Assembly: GCF_006543045.1 (NCBI RefSeq)
Contig: NZ_RBZW01000025.1
Coordinates: forward strand, 1-54,964
Reading direction: 5' to 3'
Length of the DNA stretch: 54,964 bases
Origin: Salinadaptatus halalkaliphilus
GTDB taxonomy: Archaea > Halobacteriota > Halobacteria > Halobacteriales > Natrialbaceae
A program made the translations under genes and the position numbers. This document shows, piece after piece, positions 1-8,134 of this stretch. The notes under the pieces were generated by a model, which was given only the letters and a program-made list of their open reading frames with translations, did not search any database and was not told the origin of the DNA. Each line of letters opens with the position of its first letter. Position 1 is the first letter of the stretch.

Positions 1-1
1 C

Positions 2-595
2 CCTACGAAGAACTTCGTCGAGTCGTTAGCACCAATGAGATGATCTCACGGAGTCACGCTGTACCGGCTGTTGAGCCTTCGGGGTAAACACATACCAATT
101 ATTTTACTCGAGAATTGGGGTATCAAACGGAGTCACACAGCGATTCACAAATGGGTGTAGAAGGCAAATCTTCAGCCCAGAGGCGGTGAGAATCCGGATC
201 GCGTTGCGGTCGATCAGAAGGCAATCCGAATCAACGATGAACAGTACTGGCTGTGCGCCACGGTTGATCCGGAAACCAATAGAATCACCCACTCGCGGTT
301 GTTTCCGACGTATACAATCGCGATTGCGCGAGAGTTTCTCACCGAACTGGCCGAGATACACGATGTCAGAGACGCCGGGTTTCTCATCGATGACGCCGAT
401 GATCTCATCGGAGAACTCCGTCAAGAAGAGCTCAGCTACCGTGTTCAACTCCACGGATACAGGAATCAGGTCGAACGTGTCTTTCGTGAGATACAGCGAC
501 GTACCTCTTCATTCTCAAACTGTTTCAGCTACGCCAATCCGGCTACCGCAGAAACGTGGCTTCAAGCCCACGCCGTCTGGTGGAATTACGTCTAA
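2..595 (+). pseudogene. IS6-family transposase remnant (broken)
   Basis: A single frame reads as a haloarchaeal IS6-type DDE transposase. It includes HTAIHKWV, then VAVDQKAIRIND and YWLCATVDPETNR, and ends with RNQVERVFREIQRRTSSFSN and a WLQAHAVWWN tail. The RNQVERVFREI segment is the typical IS6 C-terminal region around the last catalytic Glu. The frame is closed by an in-frame TAG at 158-160, where relatives have Gln (HKWVQKA), and by a TGA near 38. The N-terminus and helix-turn-helix part are barely recognisable. The segment expected to carry the second catalytic Asp (usually FLVDGAPW) reads FLIDDADD. No intact terminal repeat is visible. I regard it as a dead copy; identity follows from recognised family motifs and was not searched. 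Confidence 0.85.
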
Positions 596-662
596 GTTAA
601 CACCGCCCCTGACATAGGGGTGAAGTCTTTTAGAAGGTGAGGGCCCGGTATATCATATAGCG

Positions 663-1010
663 CTATACCGAACCGAGGTCGTGATACGTCCGAATCGTCC
701 CAACGACTTCGACACCGTCACATACGCCGGCGATATCGCCGAGTTCTACGGGTTCCGCATCTCGAGGCCGAATTCTACCCCAGTCTCGGCATATGGCAGA
801 CTCAGCAGTATCGACTTTATGCTCTCGCCACAGTGTGACTTCCTCGTCGAAGGCGGAGAAAGGGGGCCCCAATATCGAGGTACAGAGCGGTATTATTCCG
901 GTGAATTCGATGTGTTCTCTCGAGGCGACCGGAGGAACCAGGGCGGAAAAAGGGATCGCTCTCACCGGTAGACACTGAGATAGGTCCCACTCGAGAGTCG
1001 GCGTCGCCAA
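663..1010 (-). CDS. Hypothetical protein, possibly decaying
   Basis: I do not recognise this gene. The C-terminal two thirds (FDEEVTLWREHKVDTAES onward to GVEVVGTIRTYHDLGSV) look like real protein. The N-terminal part is less convincing, and a second frame on the same strand (817-1086) reads plausibly up to YLDIGAPF. The two frames meet at a GGGGGCCCC run near 868, so an original gene may have been split by an indel. It lies between two clear pseudogenes, which supports decay. The start codon is uncertain and no upstream promoter stands out. The stretch 1087-1173 holds nothing I can name. Confidence 0.3.
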   Translation of the reverse strand: MATPTLEWDLSQCLPVRAIPFSALVPPVASREHIEFTGIIPLCTSILGPPFSAFDEEVTLWREHKVDTAESAICRDWGRIRPRDAEPVELGDIAGVCDGVEVVGTIRTYHDLGSV

Positions 1011-1173
1011 CTACGTTATGGCCAATGACGAAATCGGGGATACGCGATTTGCACGGAGAAATTGAGGACAACGACGCAGACGCCATTCGACAGTTGAAAG
1101 CACCGGCTCATAATCCCGCCGAGTGTGACTTTATGACTCTACGGGCTGTGAGTGGTCCAAGTGATACTGATCC

Positions 1174-1600
1174 TCAATGAATTCCACGAGTCTCGAGAAA
1201 CGACACCTGTCGATACATCCGATAGCCGAGGCAGAAACCGGTTGTCGCGGCCAGTCCTGCGAGGAGACCGACCAGTGCGGCGATCCCGAATCCAACCCCA
1301 GAGGTGTCGCCGACCAGCGCCAACGTAGCGAGTGCGGATCCGACTACACCGAGCAGTTTCGCGAACCGATGCGGTGCAGCGGTTTCGAGTTCGTCCCGTC
1401 GACCGACAATCGGAATCAAGAGCCGGTTCCATAGCAGCCGATACCATCGAGCTGCCAGTCGGAGACGACCGCAAGCCAGAGGATCGCTGCGACGGCATAT
1501 ACGAAGGCCGGTTCAGCCAACGCGACGCCGACGGGCAACAGCGTCGCGGAATTGATTGTCCGAAATAGGGCACTCGCTGATCGAGCCTCGAGGAGGTGGC
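1174..1600 (-). pseudogene. DUF4395 membrane protein, frameshifted
   Basis: Three successive minus-strand frames together read as a DUF4395 membrane protein. LDQRVPYFGQ near 1585-1556 matches the family start (DPRAPRFGQ). TINSATLLPVGVALAEPAFV follows from about 1559 in a second frame. From 1419 a third frame gives IPIVGRRDELETAAPHRF and then two hydrophobic helices ending TGFCLGYRMYR. The joints need two frameshifts, near 1557 and 1430. The conserved APHRFAKLLG and CLGCRMYR-like motifs are intact, so the inactivation looks recent. The function of DUF4395 is unknown to me. Adjacent decayed genes and the IS remnant suggest a region no longer under selection. Sequencing error is the alternative and cannot be excluded here. 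Confidence 0.75.
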
Positions 1601-1740
1601 TTCGCGGGAGTCGGAGTCCCCCGAATATTCCGACGTGGGGACCATGGTCACACGAGCCATACGTCGTCGTGCGCAAAGAGGCTGTAGTCAGGAAGGGCAA
1701 CCAGTCGAAAAGCGAGAGAATGGTCGAATCGTCGACCGGG

Positions 1741-1974
1741 TCAGTGAGTCGCCGTCCGGACGTCTTCGACGCGATAGAGGTCCTCCTGAATACCCTCGCC
1801 CTCGCAGTCGTCCTTGGGACACTCGTAGTGCCACCCATCCTGGGTCGCATCACCTTCCCGGAATCGGTTACCACATACTTGACAGAGAAGTTGTCCTTTT
1901 GTGCACGTATCCCGGTGGAGTTCGAGGGCTAGTTCGGTCTGAAACGACTGGTTGCAGTTGCGACAGGTGTGCAT
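1741..1974 (-). CDS. Small double zinc-finger protein
   Basis: A 77-residue haloarchaeal protein. It has two Cys-rich clusters: CRNC with a following LHRDTC (C2H2-like, residues 3-23), then CQVC and CPKDDC (residues 31-56). The first unit resembles a C2H2 finger and the second a zinc ribbon. The C-terminus LYRVEDVRTAT is typical of a conserved haloarchaeal family that I know only as uncharacterised. I chose the start at MHTCRNC; a start nine codons upstream (2001) is possible. Such small zinc proteins often act in regulation or RNA contacts, but nothing here shows which. It is the first intact gene after the decayed segment, with a 248-base gap to fumC on the same strand. Confidence 0.75.
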   Translation of the reverse strand: MHTCRNCNQSFQTELALELHRDTCTKGQLLCQVCGNRFREGDATQDGWHYECPKDDCEGEGIQEDLYRVEDVRTATH

Positions 1975-2222
1975 ATTTTGTCTGACGACAGCCTCCATCA
2001 AAACTGCTTGGGTTCTTTTATTCCGTCGTGAATGAGCGTGATTAGGCCCCTTTGTACGGATTTGACGGGCTCAATCACGGAAAAAAGAACGAAGGTGCTG
2101 GGTGGGTACTCGATATCGAGTATACGATAGGCCGTCAGATCGCTCGAGTACTGAGTCGTGAAAATACGCCACACGAACCAGTGACAGATTTTCGATGTGA
2201 GCGGTCCGGCTCGGGTGACCGG

Positions 2223-3638
2223 TCAGTCGTCCTGGCCGAGAATTCCGCGCTGGGCCATCTTGCGTGGATCGAGCACCTCGTCGGCTTCGTCCTCGTCGAG
2301 GTAGCCCTTCTCGAGGACGACCTCACGAACCGTCTTCTCCTCTTTGAGCGCGGTTTTTGCGACCTCGCTGGCCTTGTCGTAGCCGATGTGGACGTTCAGC
2401 GATGTCGCCATCGCCATCGACTGTTCGACCTGGTTCGCACAGAACTCCTCGTTGGCCTCGAGCGGGTCGACGAAGCGATCGGCGAAGACCTGGCTCGCGT
2501 TCGCGATGAGTTCGGCCGACTCAAGGAAGTTGTGGGCCAGCACGGGCTTGTAGAGGTTGAGGTCGATCTGGCCTTCAGCTGCGCCCGCGGAAACCGCGGC
2601 GTCGTTACCGACGACCTGCTTGTGGACCTGGTTGACGGCCTCGGCGACGACCGGGTTGATCTTGCCGGGCATGATCGAGGAGCCGGGCTGGTTCTCGGGC
2701 TGTTCGATCTCGCCGAGACCGTTTCGCGGTCCGGAGGCGAGCAGGCGGAGATCGTTGGCGATCTTGTTGAGCGAGCCCGCGACGACCCGCAAGGCGCCGT
2801 GGGCTTCGGACATGGCGTCGTGGGCGGCCTGGGCCTCGAAGTGGTTGTCGGCTTCGCGGAACTGGACGCCGGTCTCTTTGGTGATGTACTCGGCGGCGCG
2901 GCCGGGGAACTCCTCGTGGGTATTCAGACCCGTCCCAGTCGCCGTACCGCCCAACGCGAGTTCGGCGAGGTGTTCGCGAACCTTGTCGACTCGGGAGAGC
3001 CCTTTCTCGACTTGGGTGCGGTAGCCGCCGAACTCCTGACCGAGCGTGACCGGCGTCGCGTCCTGCAGGTGCGTTCGACCGGTCTTGACGACATCGTCGA
3101 ACTCGTCTTCTTTGGCCTCGAGCGCTTCGCGGAGCGTATCGAGCGCCGGAATGACATCCTTTTCGACGGCCTCGAGGGAGGCGATGTGCATCGCGGTCGG
3201 GATGACGTCGTTGCTCGACTGGCCGTAGTTGACGTGGTCGTTGGGGTGGACGACGCGGTCGCCGATCTCGCTGCCCATGATCTCGGCCGCACGGTTGGCG
3301 ATGACTTCGTTGGCGTTCATGTTCGAGGATGTCCCCGAGCCGGTCTGGAAGACATCGACCGGGAACTGGTCGTCGTGCTCGCCGGCGATGACCTCGTCGG
3401 CGGCCTCGACGATTGCCTCGGCGATCTCATCCTCGACGAGCCCGAGGTCGCGGTTTGCCTGTGCGGCGGCCTTCTTGACGACGCCGAGCCCGCGAACGAA
3501 TCGCCGACTGAACGAGATGCCCGAGATGGGGAAGTTCTGGATCGCCCGCTGGGTCTGTGCACCCCAGTAGGCGTCTTTCGGTACCTGCATCTCGCCGAGA
3601 CTGTCCTCCTCGATACGGTAGTCGTCTTCGTCTCCCAT
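2223..3638 (-). CDS. fumC: Class II fumarate hydratase
   Basis: Fumarase of the aspartase/fumarase superfamily, which interconverts fumarate and L-malate in the cytosolic citric acid cycle without an Fe-S cluster. The three family regions are present: SGTSSNMN (residues 101-108), TGRTHLQDA (187-195) with the catalytic His, and the signature GSSIMPGKINP (319-329) with the mobile-loop Ser. The length of 471 aa is normal for class II enzymes. The start MGDEDDYRIEEDSLGEMQVP is preferred over an extension to 3707, because family members begin just before the EEDSLG-like segment. The gene stands alone, with about 100 bases to the upstream PH-domain gene. An aspartate ammonia-lyase role is less likely given the overall FumC-like sequence. 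Confidence 0.95.
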   Translation of the reverse strand: MGDEDDYRIEEDSLGEMQVPKDAYWGAQTQRAIQNFPISGISFSRRFVRGLGVVKKAAAQANRDLGLVEDEIAEAIVEAADEVIAGEHDDQFPVDVFQTGSGTSSNMNANEVIANRAAEIMGSEIGDRVVHPNDHVNYGQSSNDVIPTAMHIASLEAVEKDVIPALDTLREALEAKEDEFDDVVKTGRTHLQDATPVTLGQEFGGYRTQVEKGLSRVDKVREHLAELALGGTATGTGLNTHEEFPGRAAEYITKETGVQFREADNHFEAQAAHDAMSEAHGALRVVAGSLNKIANDLRLLASGPRNGLGEIEQPENQPGSSIMPGKINPVVAEAVNQVHKQVVGNDAAVSAGAAEGQIDLNLYKPVLAHNFLESAELIANASQVFADRFVDPLEANEEFCANQVEQSMAMATSLNVHIGYDKASEVAKTALKEEKTVREVVLEKGYLDEDEADEVLDPRKMAQRGILGQDD

Positions 3639-3739
3639 ACGCGGTGGCTCGCGGTGGGTCAGGTAAAATCCACCGAAACGTTCGGCCCGCACGGACGACG
3701 GCGTCACGTGCCACAGTCGGCGATCTGAACAGACGGCGG

Positions 3740-5422
3740 TTACGTGAAGTCGACGGAGAGCCCGGCCTCACCCGCCGCGCGCTTTCGAAGCGCCGACTGG
3801 AGTCGCTTCCGGCTGGTTTCGTTGACGTCACGGCCGTCCTCGAGGGAGACGTCGTAAATCGTCGGGGCGGCCCAGACGAACGTCCGCGAACTCGCGGTGT
3901 CGACGACCACGGAGGCGAGTCCGAGTCGGCGCTGGAAGATCGACCGTCGGGTCGAGACCGTCTGGATCCGGTAGTAGGGAATGATCGTCGTCCGTCGCCG
4001 CCAGAACCCCCGGCGAACGACGAGGTGGTCCTCGCCGACGTAGTAGCCGAGGTTGACGTACCGCAGGTGTGCGGCCGGCGGTACCGCCGCGAAGGCGATT
4101 ACGGCGAGATACCACCGCTCGAGGGGCGAGATCATCGAGAGTCCGAACGCGACCGCGACGATCGAACCCGCGATCAACGAGTACCGCGCGAGGTATCGAC
4201 GTCGTGCAAGCGGCGGCGGTCGTTCGAACGACGGCGTCTCGACGCCGGTCAGATTTTCCGCGAATCCGTAGACGCGGTCGTGTTGGGCCAGCGGGACCGC
4301 CGATTGACTGCCGCCGTTACTGTCGGGCCCGTAACCGGCCGTCTCGACCCAGAGCCCCGCGTAGCCGATCAGTCGCTGGGCCGGGTTGTCGGTGGCCGTC
4401 ACCGACTGGACCTTCTCGACTGGGACGGAGCCGCTGTAGCGCTGGAGCAGACCACGCTCGTAGACGAAGTCATCGCCGATGCGCCCGAGCTGGAAGTCGT
4501 AGTAGGTCGCGAACGTGTAGGCGACGCTGAGTAGGTACGTGATGACCAGGCCGTTGACGAACGAAACGATGGTGAAGATGCCGTAACTGCTGGTCGTCCC
4601 GGTCCCTAGATCCTCGGGGCCGCCGACCGGCTGAGACATCGCAAGCAGTATCTCGATGATCGTATCCGAGGCCAGAAAGAAGACGAACAGGACGGCAGCG
4701 ACCGCGGCGGGTCGAAACGAGGTAAAGGAGTACAACAGCAGCTCTCGTGCCTCGAGGTCGAAGAGTGACCGCCGCTTCGGACCGGTCGGCTCGTCGAATG
4801 GCCGATCCCGATCGGGAACGGTATCACCCGCTCCAGCGCCGGGACCGAGCGGACCTGTCTCCGAGTCGGTAGCCGTAGTTTCCGTCGGTTCGACGACACC
4901 GCTCGAGTCGGGGGTCGCGTCGTCAGTCGCCGCGGTCTCGTCGCCAGTGTGATCGCCGGCCTGTTTGCGGCGCTGTTTGACCGCCGCGGTTCGCGTTCGG
5001 ATCTCGTTTTGGAGTCGCGTCGCCTCGGCCTCGGAGACGAAGTTCAGCGAGGCTTCGGTGTCGCCGCCGCCGGCCGTTTCGATGGAGACGATAGCGAGGC
5101 CAAACAGCCGGTGAAAGACGCCCTGTTTGATGTCGACGTTCTGGACGCGGCCGTAGGGTATCTCGCGGGAGCGGCGGGCGATCACACCCGAGGCCACGTC
5201 GAACGTGTCGTCGGTGATCTGGTAGCCGAACCGGTAGTAGTAGGCGATTCCGTAGGCGACGCCGACGGCGAACCCGAGTGCGCCGACGACGGGAATCCAG
5301 GTCAGCGAGACGAACTCGAGGATAGTCGCGAGCCCGAACAGCAGAAAGATCGGGATCCAGAGCCAGAAAAAGCCGTACTGGATCGCGTAGACGACCGCGC
5401 TGAGTGAGTGGAGCCGGTTCAT
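3740..5422 (-). CDS. PH-domain membrane protein, YdbT-like
   Basis: A 560-residue membrane protein with three bacterial PH (bPH2) units. Two N-terminal membrane segments (residues 12-60) precede unit 1 (about 65-145, with IPYGRVQNVDI). A charged Ser/Thr/Asp linker follows (150-230). A second membrane pair and unit 2 come next (about 315-390, VPVEKVQSV), then a third pair and unit 3 (about 470-550, IIPYYRIQTVST). This alternation matches YdbT of Bacillus, whose role with YdbS is in envelope stress tolerance. The linker is longer than usual. It is encoded 28 bases after the YdbS-like gene, so the two are surely co-transcribed and probably form a complex. Confidence 0.85.
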   Translation of the reverse strand: MNRLHSLSAVVYAIQYGFFWLWIPIFLLFGLATILEFVSLTWIPVVGALGFAVGVAYGIAYYYRFGYQITDDTFDVASGVIARRSREIPYGRVQNVDIKQGVFHRLFGLAIVSIETAGGGDTEASLNFVSEAEATRLQNEIRTRTAAVKQRRKQAGDHTGDETAATDDATPDSSGVVEPTETTATDSETGPLGPGAGAGDTVPDRDRPFDEPTGPKRRSLFDLEARELLLYSFTSFRPAAVAAVLFVFFLASDTIIEILLAMSQPVGGPEDLGTGTTSSYGIFTIVSFVNGLVITYLLSVAYTFATYYDFQLGRIGDDFVYERGLLQRYSGSVPVEKVQSVTATDNPAQRLIGYAGLWVETAGYGPDSNGGSQSAVPLAQHDRVYGFAENLTGVETPSFERPPPLARRRYLARYSLIAGSIVAVAFGLSMISPLERWYLAVIAFAAVPPAAHLRYVNLGYYVGEDHLVVRRGFWRRRTTIIPYYRIQTVSTRRSIFQRRLGLASVVVDTASSRTFVWAAPTIYDVSLEDGRDVNETSRKRLQSALRKRAAGEAGLSVDFT

Positions 5423-5450
5423 GGGTAGGGAGAATGGGTCCGGTTCATCG

Positions 5451-5912
5451 TTAGACGGCGTCGTCGGCCTCGCTCTCGACGGCGAGTTCCCGAAGTGTAT
5501 CTTGTAGATCGCGTGCGCGATCCGGCGTCAACCCGGGAATGCGGACATCGGCGTTTCGCGAACCGGCCGTGTAGACGACGACGCTCGAGAGCCCGAGCGC
5601 CCGCTCGATGGGCCCGAACTGGGTGTCGACGTGCTGGACGCGAACGAAGGGGACGGCCGTCTCGACGAAGGTGACGACACCGCGCTCGAGATAGAGGGCG
5701 TCGCCCTGCAGTTCGAACTGCCAGACCTGGTAGAGGCGGACGGCGTACGCGATACCGAGGACGAGGACGGCCGCGACGACGCCCCCGTAGGCCGCAGTCG
5801 GGATATCGACGAGCCACCGGTCGACGCCAGCGAGGACGAGGCCGACGAGGACGGCCGCGATGACGCCTTGCCCAATCCAGAGCAGTCGGATCCGTGGGTG
5901 CAGCGCTTCCAT
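5451..5912 (-). CDS. PH-domain membrane protein, YdbS-like
   Basis: A 153-residue protein with two N-terminal membrane helices (about residues 14-32 and 38-58) and one bPH2 domain (about 62-145). The domain has the usual YLERGVVTFVETAVPF strand pattern and VRVQHVDTQFGPIERALGL. It matches the small partner (YdbS type) of the YdbT-like protein encoded next. The start at 5912 (ATG) begins MEALHPRIRLLW, a usual start for the family. The pair likely sits in the cytoplasmic membrane; no ligand can be read from the sequence. The upstream gap to bolA is 112 bases and bolA is on the same strand. Confidence 0.85.
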   Translation of the reverse strand: MEALHPRIRLLWIGQGVIAAVLVGLVLAGVDRWLVDIPTAAYGGVVAAVLVLGIAYAVRLYQVWQFELQGDALYLERGVVTFVETAVPFVRVQHVDTQFGPIERALGLSSVVVYTAGSRNADVRIPGLTPDRARDLQDTLRELAVESEADDAV

Positions 5913-6024
5913 ATGGGTATCCTATCAGGACTGAAGGATAAACCTGCGGTTCCCTGCTGGCGGTGAGAATCAGCTGGTGGTGACAAATCGGACACCGCCG
6001 TATCGATAGCGGGCGAGTGGCGAA

Positions 6025-6276
6025 CTACTGCTGTTCGTCGTACTCCTCGGGCGTATACGTCGAGAGCTCGAGAGCGTGGATGTCGGTCGTCATGTGATCG
6101 CCGAGGGCGTCGTAGACCTGCTGGTGTTGCTGGACGAGCGGGCAGTCTTCGAACGTCGGCGAGACGACCGTCGCCGCCAGATGGTCGTCGTCGTGTTCGT
6201 CGCGAGCGTGGGTGACCGTCGCCTCGGCATCCTCGAGTTCGGATTCGATGCGATCTTCGACATCCTGTAGGTCCAT
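6025..6276 (-). CDS. BolA family protein
   Basis: An 83-residue BolA/IbaG-like protein. The helix-turn-strand fold is recognisable. VEDRIESELEDAEATVTH opens the domain, a histidine-rich loop (DEHDDDHLA) follows, and then comes the conserved hallmark segment LVQQHQQVYDALGDHM with the invariant His, followed by DIHALELSTYTPEEY. BolA proteins bind monothiol glutaredoxins and [2Fe-2S] clusters; an Fe-S or redox-linked role is therefore likely. I take the start at MDLQDVEDRI, because the upstream nine codons are not typical of the family. No glutaredoxin gene is adjacent. An IscA-type gene occurs at 51381 but is unlinked. Confidence 0.85.
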   Translation of the reverse strand: MDLQDVEDRIESELEDAEATVTHARDEHDDDHLAATVVSPTFEDCPLVQQHQQVYDALGDHMTTDIHALELSTYTPEEYDEQQ

Positions 6277-6391
6277 ATCCGGTCGAACGGACGCTCGAGG
6301 CAAAAGCGCCGCGGTCGCGGTGTCGAGTGGTGAAACTACGCTACCGCGAACTAGTCACCCTGACCGACAATCAAGAACGCTGTGAGACAGA

Positions 6392-6427
6392 GTTAAGTAT
6401 GGATGTAACGTGTGCTTTACTGTAAAG
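6392..6427 (+). promoter_or_regulatory. Promoter and candidate operator of 6459-7105 operon
   Basis: TTAAGTATG at 6393-6401 resembles a haloarchaeal TATA element. About 25 bases downstream lies the palindrome CTTTAC-T-GTAAAG (6415-6427), where transcription should start. A perfect inverted repeat at that spot, upstream of an operon that ends in an Xre regulator, suggests autoregulation. This is inference from position only. Confidence 0.4.
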
Positions 6428-6458
6428 GAGGCTTTCCACGCGCTCCTGGTGTCCACGC

Positions 6459-6899
6459 ATGTCCGAACCGATCACCAGCGGCCGACAGCAACTCGAGCAG
6501 CGAAACCGATACCGACGGCTGATGAACGTCTCGCTCTGGGGTGGGATCGCCGGCCTGTTCGTCGCGACGCTGATTTGGGTCTTCGTACCCGACGATCTGA
6601 TCGTCTTCGCCGGCGTCGGCGTCTACTGGCTCGGTTTCGTGGGATATCTCGCCATCTGGAAGGGGACCTGCGAAACGCTGTTCGACGAGCGAGAACAGGC
6701 GATGGAACTGAAAGCCAGCGGCCTGACGCTTGGCGTCCTCGCCTACGTCGTCGTCTTCGGTGTGCCCGGCATGGTCGTCCTGTCGGCGACCGGAACCTAC
6801 ACCGTTCCGTCAGCGATCTGGGACGCGCTCGTCGGCTACGTCGGCGTGTTCGTCCTCTTTGCGATCGCGTACACCTACGTCCAGTACACGCATTCATGA
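6459..6899 (+). CDS. DUF2178-like membrane protein
   Basis: A 146-residue membrane protein with four predicted helices (about residues 22-42, 47-66, 88-110 and 118-142). A DEREQAMELKASG motif sits after helix 2. The D-E-R motif followed by a helix is the hallmark of DUF2178-type small membrane proteins that travel with an Xre-family regulator. Here the downstream HTH gene overlaps by four bases (ATGA), giving translational coupling. The function of the membrane partner is unknown; a signal-sensing or modulating role for the regulator is inference. The start ATG at 6459 follows a promoter-like element and a palindrome. Confidence 0.8.
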   Translation: MSEPITSGRQQLEQRNRYRRLMNVSLWGGIAGLFVATLIWVFVPDDLIVFAGVGVYWLGFVGYLAIWKGTCETLFDEREQAMELKASGLTLGVLAYVVVFGVPGMVVLSATGTYTVPSAIWDALVGYVGVFVLFAIAYTYVQYTHS

Positions 6900-7105
6900 A
6901 CAACGAGGTCAGAACCTATCGCGAAGCGGCCGACCTCAGCCAGGGCGACCTCGCGGCCGCCGTCGGCGTCTCGAGGCAGACGATCAACGCGATCGAACGC
7001 GAGCGGTACGATCCCTCGCTCGAGCTCGCGTTCGAACTGGCTGCCTACTTCGATTGTCAAATCGAGGATCTCTTCGAGCCAACTCTGAACGGCACGAACG
7101 AGTGA
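6896..7105 (+). CDS. Xre-family HTH transcriptional regulator
   Basis: A 69-residue regulator that is a bare HTH_3 domain. LSQGDLAAAVGVSRQTINAI (residues 16-35) is the helix-turn-helix, and ERERYDPSLELAFELAAYF and IEDLF follow. This matches the short YozG/PlsX-type regulators coupled to DUF2178-like membrane proteins. The ATG overlaps the stop of the upstream gene. The stop codon TGA (7103-7105) is itself the first three bases of a palindromic repeat element. A likely target is its own promoter, where a 13-base palindrome lies at 6415-6427. Confidence 0.9.
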   Translation: MNNEVRTYREAADLSQGDLAAAVGVSRQTINAIERERYDPSLELAFELAAYFDCQIEDLFEPTLNGTNE

Positions 7106-7184
7106 TACGGATTACTGTACCGATTTACCGGCCTAGCCGCCCGGGTCGCGGGTGAGCGGAACTGACGTACAGTAAACCGTATGA
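7103..7184 (+). repeat. Palindromic element, copy 1 (worn core)
   Basis: It begins TGATACGGATTACTGTACC and ends TACAGTAAACCGTATGA, with the CCGCCCGGGTCGCGGG core between. The outer ends are imperfect inverted repeats of each other. The inner stem is damaged here (CCTAGCCG on the left and GTGAGCGG on the right). The first TGA is the stop codon of the HTH gene. After the right end, GAGACGGTTTGCTGTA (7184-7199) looks like the start of a second, truncated unit. Confidence 0.85.
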
Positions 7185-7301
7185 GACGGTTTGCTGTAGC
7201 CAGGCCGTACGAGCCGACGTTGTCGGTATTTTCCCGTCTCCGTTCCCGTCGTAACTGCCGGAGTCCGGGCGTTTATATCGGCCGGCTCCGGTGTCCCGGA
7301 C

Positions 7302-7802
7302 ATGTCGTTAGCCGCCGATACCCGGCAGGCACTCGAGGAGTATCCGTTCTTGCAGACGGCACTGCGCGCCGATGTCGTAAACTACACCGCCGCGGCTCGG
7401 TTCCTCTCGGTCGACGGCGACACCGACGCCGTCGCGACTGCCCTCCGCCGGTATGCTGAGGAGCTGCCCCCCTACGACTGCGAGTCTCGCGATGTCCGCG
7501 TGCGCATGGAGAGCGGGTTCGGTCGTCTCGAGAACGGGACGAACGGCGAGGCGTTCCTCCGGGCCGGTACCGCCGTCTTCGGCCCGACTGGCGGCGATCT
7601 CACTGTGATCGTCGCGACGGGCGAGGTCGACTCGAACGCGCTTACGGCCGTGCTCTTGCGAGTACACAGCCAGGAGGTGACGCCGGTCGCGGCGGGCGTC
7701 AGCGAGGACGCCCTAATCGTCGTCGTCGATCACCTCGAAGGAGCGACGGCGCTGCGGGCGATCGAGAACGCGCTCGAGACCGTCGTAGCCTCGCATCACT
7801 GA
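7302..7802 (+). CDS. Haloarchaeal conserved protein (DUF7523-like)
   Basis: A 166-residue cytosolic protein. An N-terminal helical part (residues 1-60, TRQALEEYPFLQTALRADVV and AAARFL) resembles a winged-helix-like fold that haloarchaeal families use before a regulatory domain. The C-terminal part (about 75-165) has alternating strands and helices (LTVIVATGEVDSNALTAVLL and LIVVVDHLEGATALRAIENAL), suggesting an ACT-like fold. The family appears specific to haloarchaea; I recall it as DUF7523 but could not check. It stands alone between two palindromic elements, and its stop codon TGA (7800-7802) is the first three bases of the second. Confidence 0.75.
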   Translation: MSLAADTRQALEEYPFLQTALRADVVNYTAAARFLSVDGDTDAVATALRRYAEELPPYDCESRDVRVRMESGFGRLENGTNGEAFLRAGTAVFGPTGGDLTVIVATGEVDSNALTAVLLRVHSQEVTPVAAGVSEDALIVVVDHLEGATALRAIENALETVVASHH

Positions 7803-7885
7803 GACGGATTACTGTACCGATTTACCGGCGCACCCGCCGCCCGGGTCGCGGGTGCGCCGGAAATGACGTACAGTAAACCGTATCA
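7800..7885 (+). repeat. Palindromic element, copy 2
   Basis: A full element starting with TGAGACGGATTACTGTACC. The inner stem GGCGCACCCGC pairs with GCGGGTGCGCC around the loop CGCCCGGGTC. The right end is TACAGTAAACCGTATCA. The left end overlaps the stop codon of the upstream gene. The right end runs into the 3' end of the minus-strand gene at 7822-8010 and provides its last codons and stop. Confidence 0.95.
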
Positions 7886-8010
7886 CCGTCGTCGGTTTCG
7901 ACGGTGACCACACAGTGTCCGTCCCGGTCCTCGACTTCCCGGATCGTGCCGACAGACCACCGGTCGCGATCGTGGGTCGGTTGTCGAGCGTGGATGCGGT
8001 CGTGGGCCAC
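7822..8010 (-). CDS. Small protein with repeat-encoded C-terminus
   Basis: A 62-codon ORF with a GTG start at 8010. Residues 1-43 (MAHDRIHARQPTHD through VGTIREVEDRDGHCVVTVET) have strong haloarchaeal codon bias and look like a real small beta-rich domain of unknown function. The last 18 residues (VYCTSFPAHPRPGRRVRR) and the stop TAA lie wholly within palindromic element copy 2. They are the standard translation of that repeat on this strand. The simplest reading is that the element landed in or next to the gene and replaced its 3' end. Whether the hybrid is expressed is unknown. cysS lies divergently upstream, 124 bases away. Confidence 0.5.
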   Translation of the reverse strand: MAHDRIHARQPTHDRDRWSVGTIREVEDRDGHCVVTVETDDGDTVYCTSFPAHPRPGRRVRR

Positions 8011-8097
8011 GGTCGTACGACGGGTGCCAACACCGTATAGTTCTCCCTACGGCCAGCCGCCGTCTACCGGGTCGCGCCTGTGGAAACGCGGCTATTG

Positions 8098-8112
8098 ACA
8101 GCGTTTAACTAC
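8098..8112 (+). promoter_or_regulatory. TATA-like element of cysS
   Basis: GCGTTTAACTACG lies about 28-35 bases before the cysS ATG. This is the usual spacing for a leaderless haloarchaeal transcript. Confidence 0.4.
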
Positions 8113-8134
8113 GGGCCGGCGGTAGACGTACGTA

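Noticed and set aside
2052-3728. A 558-codon plus-strand ORF opposite fumC
   Set aside because: It is the antisense shadow of fumarase; its sequence (long EV/LD runs) has no family features, while the minus strand has all FumC signatures.
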